Assembly: GCA_026785885.1 (NCBI GenBank) | Contig: JAJAZC010000034.1 | Span: 1 to 52,443, forward strand | Source: Rubrivivax sp. | GTDB lineage: Bacteria; Pseudomonadota; Gammaproteobacteria; Burkholderiales; Burkholderiaceae_C | DNA length: 52,443 nt | Direction of reading: 5' to 3' | Part shown: positions 1 to 8,779 of the stretch, in pieces | Layout: every line of letters starts with the position of its first letter | Position numbering within the stretch: position 1 is the stretch's first letter | Made by a program: the position numbers and the translations under genes | Notes under the pieces: generated by a model | What the model saw: only the letters and a program-made list of their open reading frames with translations | Told to the model about the DNA's origin: nothing | Databases searched by the model: none

Positions 1-1
1 C

Positions 2-1003
2 GACGAAGGCTACGCGACCTTGTTCCGCACCCTGCAAGGCTATGCCCGCAGCCCTAACTTCGGGGGCATCCTGCTGGTGGGGCTGGGGTGCGAGGTCATG
101 CAGATCCCCGACCTGATCGGCGCGGGCCGGATGCGCGGCGACGGGAATTTCCGCTACATGACGATCCAGCAGACGGGGGGCACCCGAAAGACGATCGATC
201 GCGGGGTTGCAGTGCTGCGCGAGATGGCGGCGGTAGCGAACCGCGTCCACCGCCAGCCCTCCGGCATCGGGCATCTGATGGTCGGGATGCAGTGCGGCGG
301 GTCGGACGGCTATTCCGGCATCACCGCCAACCCCGCGATGGGGGCGGCGTCGGACCTGCTGGTAGCACACGGCGGCACCACGATCCTGTCCGAGACGCCC
401 GAGATTTACGGGGCCGAGCACCTGCTGACCCGCCGCGCCGTATCGCCCGAGGTCGGCATCAAGATCGTCGACCGCATCCGCTGGTGGGAGGATTACACCA
501 CGCGGCTGGGGGGCGAGATGGACAACAACCCCTCACCCGGCAACAAGAAGGGCGGCCTGACCACGATCCTCGAGAAGTCGCTGGGCGCGGTGGCGAAGGG
601 CGGCACGGCGCCCCTGACGCAGGTCTACCGTTATGCGGAACCGGTCACCGAACGCGGCTTTGTCTACATGGACACGCCGGGCTACGACCCGGTGTCGGCC
701 ACAGGCCAGGTTGCCGGCGGCGCCAACCTGATCTGCTTCACCACCGGCCGCGGCTCGGCTTACGGCTGCGCGCCTTCGCCTTCGCTCAAGCTCAGCACCA
801 ACACCGCGCTGTGGCTGAAGCAGGAAGACGACATCGACATCGATTGCGGCGGCATCGTCGAAGGTCTGGACACGGTGGACGCCTGCGGCGAGCGCATCTT
901 CCAGCTGATGCTGGCCACCGCGTCGGGCCGCGCAACGAAGAGCGAGCAGCACGGCTACGGCCAGAACGAGTTCGTGCCCTGGCAGCTGGGCGCGGTGATG
1001 TAG
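2..1003 (+). CDS. UxaA-family altronate/galactarate dehydratase, C-terminal part (5' end outside window)
   Basis: The reading frame is open from the first bases of the window, so the gene begins upstream. The TTG start at 20 in the ORF track is an artefact of the window edge. The visible ~333 residues match the catalytic part of UxaA/GarD hydro-lyases, which dehydrate sugar acids such as altronate or galactarate. Recognisable stretches are GMQCGGSDGYSGITANPA, the SETPEIYGAEHLL block and a late TGRGSAYG block. The Cys of QCGGSDG is a usual metal-site region in the family. Substrate cannot be assigned from this part; UxaA-like proteins also act on other aldonates. The G-run-rich codon use looks a little unlike the genes that follow, but the sample is small. 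Confidence 0.85.
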   Translation, partial: DEGYATLFRTLQGYARSPNFGGILLVGLGCEVMQIPDLIGAGRMRGDGNFRYMTIQQTGGTRKTIDRGVAVLREMAAVANRVHRQPSGIGHLMVGMQCGGSDGYSGITANPAMGAASDLLVAHGGTTILSETPEIYGAEHLLTRRAVSPEVGIKIVDRIRWWEDYTTRLGGEMDNNPSPGNKKGGLTTILEKSLGAVAKGGTAPLTQVYRYAEPVTERGFVYMDTPGYDPVSATGQVAGGANLICFTTGRGSAYGCAPSPSLKLSTNTALWLKQEDDIDIDCGGIVEGLDTVDACGERIFQLMLATASGRATKSEQHGYGQNEFVPWQLGAVM

Positions 1004-1220
1004 TCCGCGGCGCCAACCGCAAAACCGTCGTGGATGCAAACCCGGTGACACCCGGCCGGTTGAGCGCGCAACGACGGCGTTGTCAAGACCGGACTGGGAC
1101 AGTGTCTGCGACGAAAAGCGACTGACCCGCCCGACAGCTAACGCGGCGCTAACGCCACGACCCTAAGAACCAGGCTTCCGCGCGGGCAAGCCGCGTTCGC
1201 GCTAACGAGAGAGGCACCCT

Positions 1221-2687
1221 ATGAGTCAATGCCCTGCCCCACGTCATCCTCCACTCAGGTTGATCGGCTTGATGCTGGCTGCTTCGCTCTCGACCGTGCT
1301 GCTGCCAGGCTGCGGCGGGAACGGGAGCGCAAGCGGTGGGTCCACCCCGCTCGGGGCAGCACCGGCGCCACCGGCATCGGCGCCCACCGTCAGCGTAGCG
1401 CCGGCCATTACGGCGCAGCCATCGAGCCAGAGCGTGACTGCACCGGCCGCGACGACTTTCGTTGCGGCGGCCAGCGGCACGCCGAGACCAGCGCTGCAGT
1501 GGCAGTTGTCGTTGAACGGCAGCAGCTGGTCCGACATCGCCGGTGCCACCTCGAGCAGCTATGCAGTGGCCGCAACGGCCGTTGGCGACAACGGCCGGCA
1601 GTTCCGCGTGGTGGCCACCAACAGCGCCGGCAGCGCCAGCAGCAACGCGGCCACCCTGACCGTCACGGCCGCGCCCATGCCTGCAGTTGCCAGCGCCAAG
1701 ATCGCGGCTGGTGAAGAGCACACCTGCGCCATCCGCAACAACGGCTCGCTGGCTTGCTTTGGCTACAACTCGTCAGGCCAGATGGGCAACGGCACGTTCA
1801 CCGCCGCCACCACACCAACGACCGTGCCGTTGCCTGAAGCCACCGTCGCGGTGGCGGCCGGATACAACAGCACCTGCGCGATAGGCACCAGCGGCACGCT
1901 TCGCTGCTGGGGTGGCCTGATGGGCTCATTGCGCACGCCGGAGGTGGTGGCCGGCAACAACGGCATCGACGTGGGTGGCGGTGGCATTCGCGCAGTGACG
2001 GTCGGACGCCTGCATGCCTGCCTGCTCACGGTATCGGGCCGCGTGTGGTGCTGGGGTTCCAACAGCCTGGGGCAACTCGGCAACGCCAGCAACCTCTACA
2101 GCGCCACGCCGGTGCTCGTGCAGGGTGCGGTGGGCGTCCTGCTCAACGACGTCGTTAGCATTTCTGCAAGCGACTGGCAGACCTGCGCGTTGTTCAACAC
2201 CGGTTCGGTGATGTGCTGGGGCCAGGACCCCGCCAGTTCACAGTCGATCGCGATCCGCATCGGCGCTTTGCCGGCGGCCACCCAGGTCAGCGGCTCGTGC
2301 GCCTTGCTGGCCGACCGCACAGTGCGCTGCTGGAACGGCATCAGCAACACCATCCCGACCGCCATCGCAGGGCTCGCCGACGTGTCCTTGATCGGTTACG
2401 GCGCCCCGAATTGCGCCGTGCAAGCTGGTGGCATCGTTCAGTGCTGGTTTGCCGGCGGGGCCGTCAACGCGCCGGTGTACGCGGTGCGCGAGCCACCGGC
2501 CCCGGTAGCGGGCCTGGGCGGCGTCGGCGCGCTGGCCACCGGCGGCAGCCACACCTGCGCACTGCGCACCGATGCGGCGTTGCTGTGCTGGGGGTCCGGC
2601 CGCTATGGCCAGCTCGGGCTGGGTGACATCGCGGGGCGCACGACCCCGGCGGCCTTGCCGCACAGCATCGGCTGGGCCATGCCTTGA
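1221..2687 (+). CDS. RCC1-repeat surface lipoprotein with Ig-like domain
   Basis: 488 residues. An N-terminal signal peptide ends in a lipobox (LLPGC, Cys about residue 31), followed by a Gly/Ser/Ala/Pro-rich linker. Residues ~55-150 look like a bacterial Ig-like domain (AITAQPSSQSVTAPAATTF). From ~160 to the end there are about seven RCC1/BLIP-II-type blades, several with GQLGN-like turns. Almost every blade carries a Cys pair in the pattern C-A-x(~10)-C-W-G, which suggests a disulfide per blade in an exported propeller. Start chosen at ATG 1221 with a GAGAG purine run upstream. The gene stands alone between unrelated neighbours. Ligand or function is unknown. Confidence 0.8.
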   Translation: MSQCPAPRHPPLRLIGLMLAASLSTVLLPGCGGNGSASGGSTPLGAAPAPPASAPTVSVAPAITAQPSSQSVTAPAATTFVAAASGTPRPALQWQLSLNGSSWSDIAGATSSSYAVAATAVGDNGRQFRVVATNSAGSASSNAATLTVTAAPMPAVASAKIAAGEEHTCAIRNNGSLACFGYNSSGQMGNGTFTAATTPTTVPLPEATVAVAAGYNSTCAIGTSGTLRCWGGLMGSLRTPEVVAGNNGIDVGGGGIRAVTVGRLHACLLTVSGRVWCWGSNSLGQLGNASNLYSATPVLVQGAVGVLLNDVVSISASDWQTCALFNTGSVMCWGQDPASSQSIAIRIGALPAATQVSGSCALLADRTVRCWNGISNTIPTAIAGLADVSLIGYGAPNCAVQAGGIVQCWFAGGAVNAPVYAVREPPAPVAGLGGVGALATGGSHTCALRTDAALLCWGSGRYGQLGLGDIAGRTTPAALPHSIGWAMP

Positions 2688-2807
2688 GAGCGGTCACAGT
2701 GCAGACCATGCCGCAGCACTACCCGCACTAGCGCAGCACCCGCGGACGCCGTCCACCGATGCCTGACACTCGGGAGCTCGGCATATGACACGGAGCTTCG
2801 GTGCACC

Positions 2808-3437
2808 ATGCAATACCCCGCCTACGACCCGCAGTCAGCCATCACGCCACTGACCGCTGAAGAGATCGCTGCACTCGATGCGCTGCTGCAACGCCTGGAG
2901 GCCGACACGGCGATGAGCCTGGACGGCGTCGACGGCTATCTCACCGCCTTGGCGATCGGCCCTGCGGCGATGCGCAGCATGCCCACGTCCGATTGGCTGC
3001 CGCTGATCTGGGGTGGCGACCCGGCCGGCTTGGATGAAACCGCGCCTTTTGCCACCAAGCGCCAGCGGAAGAACACGGTAGTGATGGCACTGCGCCACCT
3101 GCGCCATCTGAGCCAGTTGCTGCACGAGAAGCCCGATGAATGGGAGCCGATCTTCAGCATTGCCGAGCAGGGCGCCGACGAATGGGCCGACGCGCGCGAG
3201 TGGTGCATGGGCTTTTTGCAGGCGGTCGATCTGATGCCCGACGCCTGGAGCGACGCGTGGGCAGACCCGGCGTTGGCGCCGGTGGTGGCACCGCTGGTGG
3301 CACTCGGCGGCGGCCTCGATGGCGCGCCAGCGCCACAAGGCCAGACCCCGGACCTGGACGACCCCGCGGTGTGCGACGAACTCAGCCGCGCGGTGCCCGA
3401 CGCGGTGTCAGCGCTGCAGATGCGGTTTGCAAGTTAG
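2808..3437 (+). CDS. YecA/UPF0149 family protein
   Basis: 209 residues. The N-terminal half has the UPF0149 signature: a helix beginning LTAEEIAALDALL, then MSLDGVDGYLTALAIGP, then a W-G-G-D segment and a helical region ending with WCMGFLQAVDL. These proteins are small, soluble and helical, and their role is poorly known. Many relatives have a C-terminal SEC-C zinc motif, which is absent here; the C-terminus is acidic and ends QMRFAS. Nothing in the neighbourhood indicates its role. Confidence 0.8.
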   Translation: MQYPAYDPQSAITPLTAEEIAALDALLQRLEADTAMSLDGVDGYLTALAIGPAAMRSMPTSDWLPLIWGGDPAGLDETAPFATKRQRKNTVVMALRHLRHLSQLLHEKPDEWEPIFSIAEQGADEWADAREWCMGFLQAVDLMPDAWSDAWADPALAPVVAPLVALGGGLDGAPAPQGQTPDLDDPAVCDELSRAVPDAVSALQMRFAS

Positions 3438-3545
3438 CCCGCGGGCTCATTTGTCCATTAGCTCATTAGCCCATCAGCCCATCAGCCCATTAGCTCGTGG
3501 GCCTGCGAGCCCGTGAGCCCATGAGCCCATGAGCCCGTTGACGCA
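3438..3545. repeat. Degenerate tandem repeat of about 9-10 bp (AGCCCATCAGCCCATTAG type)
   Basis: The intergenic stretch between two convergent genes is made largely of short imperfect units: AGCCCATC, AGCCCATT, AGCTCATT, GAGCCCATG. There is no ORF in it. The unit length and lack of spacers exclude CRISPR. It looks like a slippage-prone minisatellite at a convergent gene end. Confidence 0.7.
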
Positions 3546-5219
3546 TTAGCCCGGCGGCCGATTTAGCAGATTGCGGCCCAGCGCCTCGGCAGCCTCAATG
3601 CCGTCGACACCGGCGCTCATGATGCCGCCGGCGTAGCCCGCGCCTTCGCCGGCCGGGTACAGGCCACGAACGTTGAGGCTTTGTCTATCGTGCCCCCGCG
3701 TGATGCGCAGCGGCGAGGAGGTGCGTGTCTCCACGCCGGTGAGCTCCGCGTCGGCCTGGCTGAAGCCGGGGATCTGTCGCTCAAAGGCCGGCAGCGCTTC
3801 GCGGATGGCGGCCAGCACATCGGGCGGCAGGCTGGGCCGCTCTGCATCATTGAGGTCGGTCAGCCGCACGCCGGGCTGGTACGACGGCAGCACGCTGCCG
3901 AAGCTGCTGGAACGCTGGCCTTTAATGAAGTCACCGACCAGCGCACCGGGCGCGTGGTATCCGCCTTCGCCCAGCTCGAAAGCGCGCGCCTCCCACATGC
4001 GCTGGAAGGCGATGCCGTCCAGCGGGTTGACCGCCGAGCCGGCGATGCCAGGTGTTTGCCTGTAGGCCTGCGGGCTGATGCCGACAACGATGCCGGCGTT
4101 GGCATTGCGCTCGTTGCGGCTGTACTGGCTCATGCCGTTGGTGACCACCAGTCCGGGCTCGGACGTGGCCGCCACCACCGTGCCGCCGGGGCACATGCAA
4201 AAGCTGTAAACGCTGCGCCCGTTGCTGGCGTGGTGCACCAGCTTGTAGTCGGCCGCACCGAGCAGCGGGTGCCCGGCGCTGCTGCCGAAGCGCGCGCTGT
4301 CGATCAGGCTTTGCGGATGCTCGATGCGAAAGCCGACCGAAAACGGCTTGGCCTCCATGAACACACCGCGGCGGTGCAGCATCTCGAAGGTGTCGCGCGC
4401 GCTGTGCCCGAGTGCCAGAACCACGTGCTCGGCGGCCAGCGTCTGCCCGTCTTGCAGCACCAGCGCGCGCACCGCGCCGGCTTCGATCTGCACGTCGACG
4501 ACCTGCTGCTGGAAGCGCACCTCACCGCCCAGCGCTTCGATGTCGGCACGCATCTTCTCGATGATGCCGACGAGGCGGAAGGTGCCGATGTGCGGCTTGC
4601 TGACATAGAGAATTTCCTCCGGCGCGCCGGCTTTGACAAACTCGGTCAGCACCTTGCGCGTCAGGTGGCGCGGGTCGCTGATCTGGCTCCACAGCTTGCC
4701 GTCGCTGAAGGTGCCGGCGCCGCCTTCGCCGAATTGCACGTTACTGGCCGGGTCCAGCACACCGCGGCGCCACAGGCCCCAGGTGTCTTGTGTGCGCCGG
4801 CGCACGTCCTTACCGCGCTCCAGCACGATAGGCATCAGGCCCATCTGCGCCAGCACCAGCGCAGCGAACAGACCGCAGGGGCCGAAGCCTATGACCACCG
4901 GCCGCAGCCGGCCGTTGTTCAGACAGTCGGCGCGAAAGTCCACAGGCGCCTGCGCCGCGAGCCGGTAGCGCGTGTCCGGCGCCGGCTTGATGTGCAGATC
5001 GCCGCTGTGTCGGGCCAGCACCGCGGCTTCGTCTGCCACCGCACAATCTACCGTGTAGATAAGCACGATGGCCGCCTTGCGCCGCGCGTCATAGGCGCGC
5101 TTGAAAACGGTCAAGCCTTTGAGCGCTGTACCGGGTACAGCAAGCCGCGCCAGCACCGCAAGACGCAAGGCGTCCTCGGGGTGGTCCAACGGCAACCTAA
5201 GTTCAGTGATGCGCAGCAC
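3546..5219 (-). CDS. NAD(P)/FAD-dependent oxidoreductase (COG2509 type)
   Basis: 557 residues. The N-terminus begins with a ~90-residue domain that precedes the nucleotide-binding fold in this family. The Rossmann motif is at about residues 108-135 (VVIGFGPCGLFAAL...LERG). Other landmarks are FGEGGAGTFSDGKL, an internal ALGHSARDTFEML block, and a C-terminal LYPAGEGAGYAGGIMSAGVDG flavin-binding signature. Length is normal for these uncharacterised dehydrogenases. The substrate is unknown. A long ORF on the opposite strand (3681-5306) is a shadow of it. Confidence 0.85.
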   Translation of the reverse strand: MLRITELRLPLDHPEDALRLAVLARLAVPGTALKGLTVFKRAYDARRKAAIVLIYTVDCAVADEAAVLARHSGDLHIKPAPDTRYRLAAQAPVDFRADCLNNGRLRPVVIGFGPCGLFAALVLAQMGLMPIVLERGKDVRRRTQDTWGLWRRGVLDPASNVQFGEGGAGTFSDGKLWSQISDPRHLTRKVLTEFVKAGAPEEILYVSKPHIGTFRLVGIIEKMRADIEALGGEVRFQQQVVDVQIEAGAVRALVLQDGQTLAAEHVVLALGHSARDTFEMLHRRGVFMEAKPFSVGFRIEHPQSLIDSARFGSSAGHPLLGAADYKLVHHASNGRSVYSFCMCPGGTVVAATSEPGLVVTNGMSQYSRNERNANAGIVVGISPQAYRQTPGIAGSAVNPLDGIAFQRMWEARAFELGEGGYHAPGALVGDFIKGQRSSSFGSVLPSYQPGVRLTDLNDAERPSLPPDVLAAIREALPAFERQIPGFSQADAELTGVETRTSSPLRITRGHDRQSLNVRGLYPAGEGAGYAGGIMSAGVDGIEAAEALGRNLLNRPPG

Positions 5220-5277
5220 GACGAAGCGCAGTCAAGCTTGCCGCCGCGGAACCGGCTTTGCCGGGCCGCTGGCGGAC

Positions 5278-5323
5278 GGCCCCCTCGGGGGGGCAGCGAG
5301 CGCTAGCGAGCGTGGGGGCTCAC
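5278..5323. repeat. Interspersed GC-rich repeat with hairpin, copy 1
   Basis: The stretch contains a near-perfect CCCCCTCGGGGG hairpin followed by twice-repeated AGCGAGCG and GTGGGGGCTCA. A diverged copy in the same orientation lies at 14781-14822. On the minus strand both lie immediately 3' of a stop codon, so they may act as terminators or as processed repeat elements. I recall similar sequences in many Burkholderiales intergenic regions. Confidence 0.6.
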
Positions 5324-5324
5324 C

Positions 5325-5492
5325 TTAGCCGCCGTTCTTCGGGCGCTTGCCAGGGTTTTTCTTGCTGCGCGTGTGCGAGCCGCGCTCCAGGCTGATCTTC
5401 TGGCCGCGTTTGGTGGTGACGGTCACACCAACGGGAGCGGCGGGACGGGGGCTGGCCTTGCGGTCGGCTTCGGTGACGATCTTGTTGCCCAT
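5325..5492 (-). CDS. Small basic conserved hypothetical protein
   Basis: 55 residues from the ATG at 5492 (MGNKIVTEADRK); the ORF track adds eight unlikely residues. It is rich in Lys and Arg, with a C-terminal KKNPGKRPKNGG tail, and has no membrane segment or signal peptide. The basic tail suggests nucleic-acid or ribosome association, but this is only inference. It is the last gene before copy 1 of the GC-rich repeat. Confidence 0.6.
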   Translation of the reverse strand: MGNKIVTEADRKASPRPAAPVGVTVTTKRGQKISLERGSHTRSKKNPGKRPKNGG

Positions 5493-5607
5493 GGGGTGGC
5501 TCCGGCGAGTGAACAAAACCCGCGATTAGGCCACAAGTCGTGGCTGCAGCCGGACCGCGTTCGTAGCCATGTCGGGTGCTGCGGCCCGCGGCGTCCGCGC
5601 CGGGCGG

Positions 5608-6489
5608 CTACTTCGCGTCGAAGGTGTTGCACTGCTTGACGCTGCCGCCGTCCAGCCCACGCTTGAACCACGTCATGCGCTGCTGGCTGCTGCCGTGCGT
5701 GAAGCTTTCGGGCACGACACGGCCGCTGCCGGCCTTTTGCAGAGTGTCGTCACCGACCTTGGCGGCGGCGTTGAGCGCTTCTTCGATGTCGCCCTGCTCC
5801 AGCCAGCCCTTGCCGCGCTGCGAGTGGTGCGCCCACACGCCGGCCAGGCAATCGGCCTGCAACTCCACGCGCACCGACAGCGCGTTCATTTGCTGCTGCG
5901 AAACCTTGCCGCGCAGGGCGTCCACCTTGGCGGTTATGCCCATCTGGTGCTGCAGGTGGTGGCCGACCTCGTGCGCCACCACATAGGCCTGCGCAAAGTC
6001 ACCCGGCGCGCCCATGCGGCGGCTCAAGGTGTCGAAGAAGTCCAGGTCGATGTAGACCTTCTGGTCGCCCGGGCAGTAGAACGGGCCCATGGCGCTTTGC
6101 CCGGTGCCGCAGGCCGTGGGTGTGGCGCCACGGAACAGCACCAGCTTGGGCTCGACGTAGCGGCTGCCCGCCTGCTGCATTACCTGGCCCCACACCTGCT
6201 CGGTATCGCGCAGCACCACGCTGACAAAAGCCGCGGCCTTGTCGCCGGCCGGCGGTGGCCCGGCCGGCGCTTGCTGCACCTGCGGCGCGGCCTCCATGCC
6301 ACCACCGCTGAGCAAGCCGAGCACCGTCAGCGGGTTGATGCCGAAGACCCAGCCCGCCACCAGCGCGACGGCCACCGTGCCCAGGCCGATGCCGCGCCCG
6401 CCGATGCGCATGCCGCCCCCACCCAGCCCGGGGCCCTGGCTCCGGCGGTCTTCGACGTTGCTGCTCTGGTCCTGCCCTTCCCATTTCAT
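5608..6489 (-). CDS. ypfJ: YpfJ-type neutral zinc metallopeptidase
   Basis: 293 residues when started at the ATG at 6489 (MKWEGQ), which has a good AGGAGA ribosome site; the track's longer start is less likely. The family begins with a (K/R)W-G-x-x-x-S-x-NVEDRR motif, seen here. A single membrane segment near residues 40-60 follows a Gly-rich stretch. The zincin motif is HEVGHH, with a downstream E-x-QADCLAG segment that supplies further ligands. It is a membrane-anchored predicted peptidase; substrates are unknown. Confidence 0.88.
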   Translation of the reverse strand: MKWEGQDQSSNVEDRRSQGPGLGGGGMRIGGRGIGLGTVAVALVAGWVFGINPLTVLGLLSGGGMEAAPQVQQAPAGPPPAGDKAAAFVSVVLRDTEQVWGQVMQQAGSRYVEPKLVLFRGATPTACGTGQSAMGPFYCPGDQKVYIDLDFFDTLSRRMGAPGDFAQAYVVAHEVGHHLQHQMGITAKVDALRGKVSQQQMNALSVRVELQADCLAGVWAHHSQRGKGWLEQGDIEEALNAAAKVGDDTLQKAGSGRVVPESFTHGSSQQRMTWFKRGLDGGSVKQCNTFDAK

Positions 6490-6597
6490 GACGGTCTCCT
6501 TGGCCGATGCAACGGCGTCAGTCACTTCGAGCGGCAGACGGCAAGCCGCGCGCCCATGTTCGGCGCAGGCTGCGGCCTACGGGCCCTGCCGCGCCGA

Positions 6598-7173
6598 TCA
6601 GGTCTTGGGCAGCGTGACGCCACGCTGGCCCTGGTATTTGCCGCCGCGGTCCTTGTAGCTGACCTCACAGACGTCGTCAGGGTCGCTTTCGAAGAACAGC
6701 ACCTGCGCGCAGCCTTCACCGGCGTAAATTTTGGCTGGCAGCGGCGTCGTGTTGCTGAACTCCAGCGTCACAAAACCTTCCCACTCGGGCTCGAAAGGCG
6801 TGACGTTGACGATGATTCCGCAGCGCGCATACGTGCTCTTGCCCAGGCAGATCGTCAGCACGTTGCGCGGAATGCGGAAGTACTCCAACGTGCGCGCCAA
6901 TGCAAAGCTGTTGGGCGGGATCACGCAGACGTCTTTGTTGATGTCGACAAAGCTGTTTTCGTCGAAGTTCTTCGGGTCCACCACGATGCTGTGGATATTG
7001 GTGAAGACCTTGAACTCCGGCGCACAGCGAATGTCGTAGCCGTAGCTGCTGGTGCCGTAGCTGACGATGCGCGCGCCCTCGGCGTTGGTGCGCACCTGCC
7101 CGGGCTCGAACGGCTCGATCATGCCGTGCTGCTGGGCCATGCGGCGGATCCACTTGTCGCTCTTGATGCTCAT
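6598..7173 (-). CDS. dcd: dCTP deaminase
   Basis: 191 residues from ATG 7173 ([13 protein letters not shown]), the usual family start. It converts dCTP to dUTP for thymidylate synthesis. Characteristic stretches include the [10 protein letters not shown] block, [25 protein letters not shown] (trimer active site) and [19 protein letters not shown] with the catalytic Glu. Length is normal. It lies in a row of minus-strand genes but with gaps suggesting separate expression. Confidence 0.95.
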   Translation of the reverse strand: MSIKSDKWIRRMAQQHGMIEPFEPGQVRTNAEGARIVSYGTSSYGYDIRCAPEFKVFTNIHSIVVDPKNFDENSFVDINKDVCVIPPNSFALARTLEYFRIPRNVLTICLGKSTYARCGIIVNVTPFEPEWEGFVTLEFSNTTPLPAKIYAGEGCAQVLFFESDPDDVCEVSYKDRGGKYQGQRGVTLPKT

Positions 7174-7223
7174 CGTCGGCCCTGCTGTGCTGCGCAATTC
7201 TAGGAGGCTGCTCCCGCCTGGCT

Positions 7224-8084
7224 TCAGCGCGGCGCGCTGGGAAAAAACAGCGGCTCGCCTCCGATGCGGTAGGACGCAATGGCCGCCTGCCCCTTGGGCC
7301 CCGTGAGCCAGTCGGCAAAGGTCTGCGCCAGCGCCTGCTTCACATGTGGGTGGCGTGCCGTATCGACGACCATCACGCCGTATGCGTTGAACAAGCGCGC
7401 GTCGCCTGCCACCAGCAGCTGCAACTCAGCGCGGTTCTTGAAGGCCAGCCAGGTTCCCCGGTCGCTGAGGGTGTAGGCGTTGCTGGATGACGCCATGTTC
7501 AACGCCTGACCCATGCCGCAGCCGCATTCGCGGTACGTCGCCGGTTTGCGGGTTGCCAGGTCGATACCGGCGGCAGGCCACAGCCGCAGTTCGGCAGCAT
7601 GGGTGCCGCTCTTATCGCCGCGCGATACAAAGGGCGCGCTGCCGGCCGCCACGCGGGCCAGTGCTGCGGCGATGCCTTTGCCGCGCACGCCGGCTGGATC
7701 AGAGGCCGGCCCGATCAGCACGAAGTCGTTCTGCATGACCGGTATGCGCTTTCTCGCAAAACCGTCGGCAACGAACTTCTCCTCGGCCGCCGTGTCGTGC
7801 ACCAGCACCGCGTCTGCGTCACCGCGACGGGCCATGTCCAGCGCTTGCCCGGTGCCGACCGCCACGACACGCACGTCGATTCCGCTGGCCTGTTTGAACA
7901 GCGGCAGCAGATGGCCGAAGAGGCCGGATTGTTCGGTCGATGTGGTCGAGGCCAGAACGATGAAACGCGCGCTGTCCTGCGCCGCAGCGGGGCCCGCAAT
8001 GACCGCAATGACCGCAATCAAAGCCCATGCCCGTGCCGATGCCCGTGCCGATGTCAGCAGGGCGGTGCTTCGCTTCAGACCCAT
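7224..8084 (-). CDS. tupA: Tungstate-type ABC transporter substrate-binding protein
   Basis: 286 residues with an N-terminal signal peptide ending PAAAQ. The mature start carries the TupA anion-binding signature ([13 protein letters not shown]), then [21 protein letters not shown] and a [10 protein letters not shown] block. These are hallmarks of periplasmic tungstate (TupA/WtpA-like) binding proteins rather than ModA. It is the third gene of tupB-tupC-tupA, overlapping tupC by 10 bp. The cluster sits beside molybdopterin and FDH genes, so the oxyanion very likely feeds the FDH cofactor. Tungstate versus molybdate preference cannot be settled from sequence. Confidence 0.88.
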   Translation of the reverse strand: MGLKRSTALLTSARASARAWALIAVIAVIAGPAAAQDSARFIVLASTTSTEQSGLFGHLLPLFKQASGIDVRVVAVGTGQALDMARRGDADAVLVHDTAAEEKFVADGFARKRIPVMQNDFVLIGPASDPAGVRGKGIAAALARVAAGSAPFVSRGDKSGTHAAELRLWPAAGIDLATRKPATYRECGCGMGQALNMASSSNAYTLSDRGTWLAFKNRAELQLLVAGDARLFNAYGVMVVDTARHPHVKQALAQTFADWLTGPKGQAAIASYRIGGEPLFFPSAPR

Positions 8085-8779
8085 GGCAATTCTCCTTTCA
8101 CAAACAGCGCGGCCTCAGGTGGCAAGGCACCGTTGAAAAAGCCATCCACCGGCAGGTCGGCCACGACACGGCCAGCCTCCAGGTAAATAACGCGGCTGGC
8201 CAAACGTTTGGCCTGGCCCAGGTTGTGGGTGGTGAAGACCAGCGTCACGCCGTCGCGGGCCAGCGATTCGATCAGCGCCTCGACCTCGCGCTTGGCACTC
8301 GGGTCCAGGCTCGCGGTGGGCTCGTCCAGCAGCAGCACATCAGGCGCCAGCGACCAGGCGCGCGCCAGCGCCAGCCGCTGCTGCTGGCCGCCGGACAGCG
8401 TGCGCGCAGCGCGGTCTGCCAGCGCTGTCAGGCCCATGCGCGCAAGTGCTGCAGCACAGCGCTCGGCCCGCTGCACGCGTGGCACCCGGTGCAGCCACAG
8501 CGCCAGCAGCAGGTTGCGGCGCACCGACAGGTCGATGAAGAAGGGGCGCTGAAACAGCATCGCCAACATCGGCGCGGGTGCGCTCGTGTCCAGCCGGCGC
8601 GCGGGGCTGGGCAGCAGGCCGTGCAGCAGCCGCAACAGCGTCGTCTTGCCACTGCCGTTGGCGCCCACCAGCGCCAGCCGCTCGCCGCGGTGCAGCGTCA
8701 GCGAAATACCGCGCAAGGCGCTGACGCTGCCGAAGGCCACATCGGCCTTGTCCAGCGTGATGAGCGGTGTTGTCGTCAT
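8075..8779 (-). CDS. tupC: Tungstate-type ABC transporter ATP-binding protein
   Basis: 234 residues. Walker A is GANGSGKTT near residue 37, the ABC signature is LSGGQQQRLALARAW, Walker B is LLLDEPTASLD, and the H-loop sits in VFTTHNLGQAKRLA. It lacks the C-terminal TOBE extension of ModC, as TupC proteins do. The start overlaps the end of tupB by ATGA (8776-8779), so the two are translationally coupled. Confidence 0.9.
   Translation of the reverse strand: MTTTPLITLDKADVAFGSVSALRGISLTLHRGERLALVGANGSGKTTLLRLLHGLLPSPARRLDTSAPAPMLAMLFQRPFFIDLSVRRNLLLALWLHRVPRVQRAERCAAALARMGLTALADRAARTLSGGQQQRLALARAWSLAPDVLLLDEPTASLDPSAKREVEALIESLARDGVTLVFTTHNLGQAKRLASRVIYLEAGRVVADLPVDGFFNGALPPEAALFVKGELPWV

Noticed and set aside
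3438-3545. CRISPR array
   Set aside because: Units of 9-10 bp with no spacers and no cas genes nearby.
3681-5306. 541-residue plus-strand ORF
   Set aside because: Shadow of the FAD oxidoreductase on the other strand; no recognisable domain and typical GC-rich antisense composition.
5569-7203. 544-residue plus-strand ORF
   Set aside because: Shadow across ypfJ and dcd.
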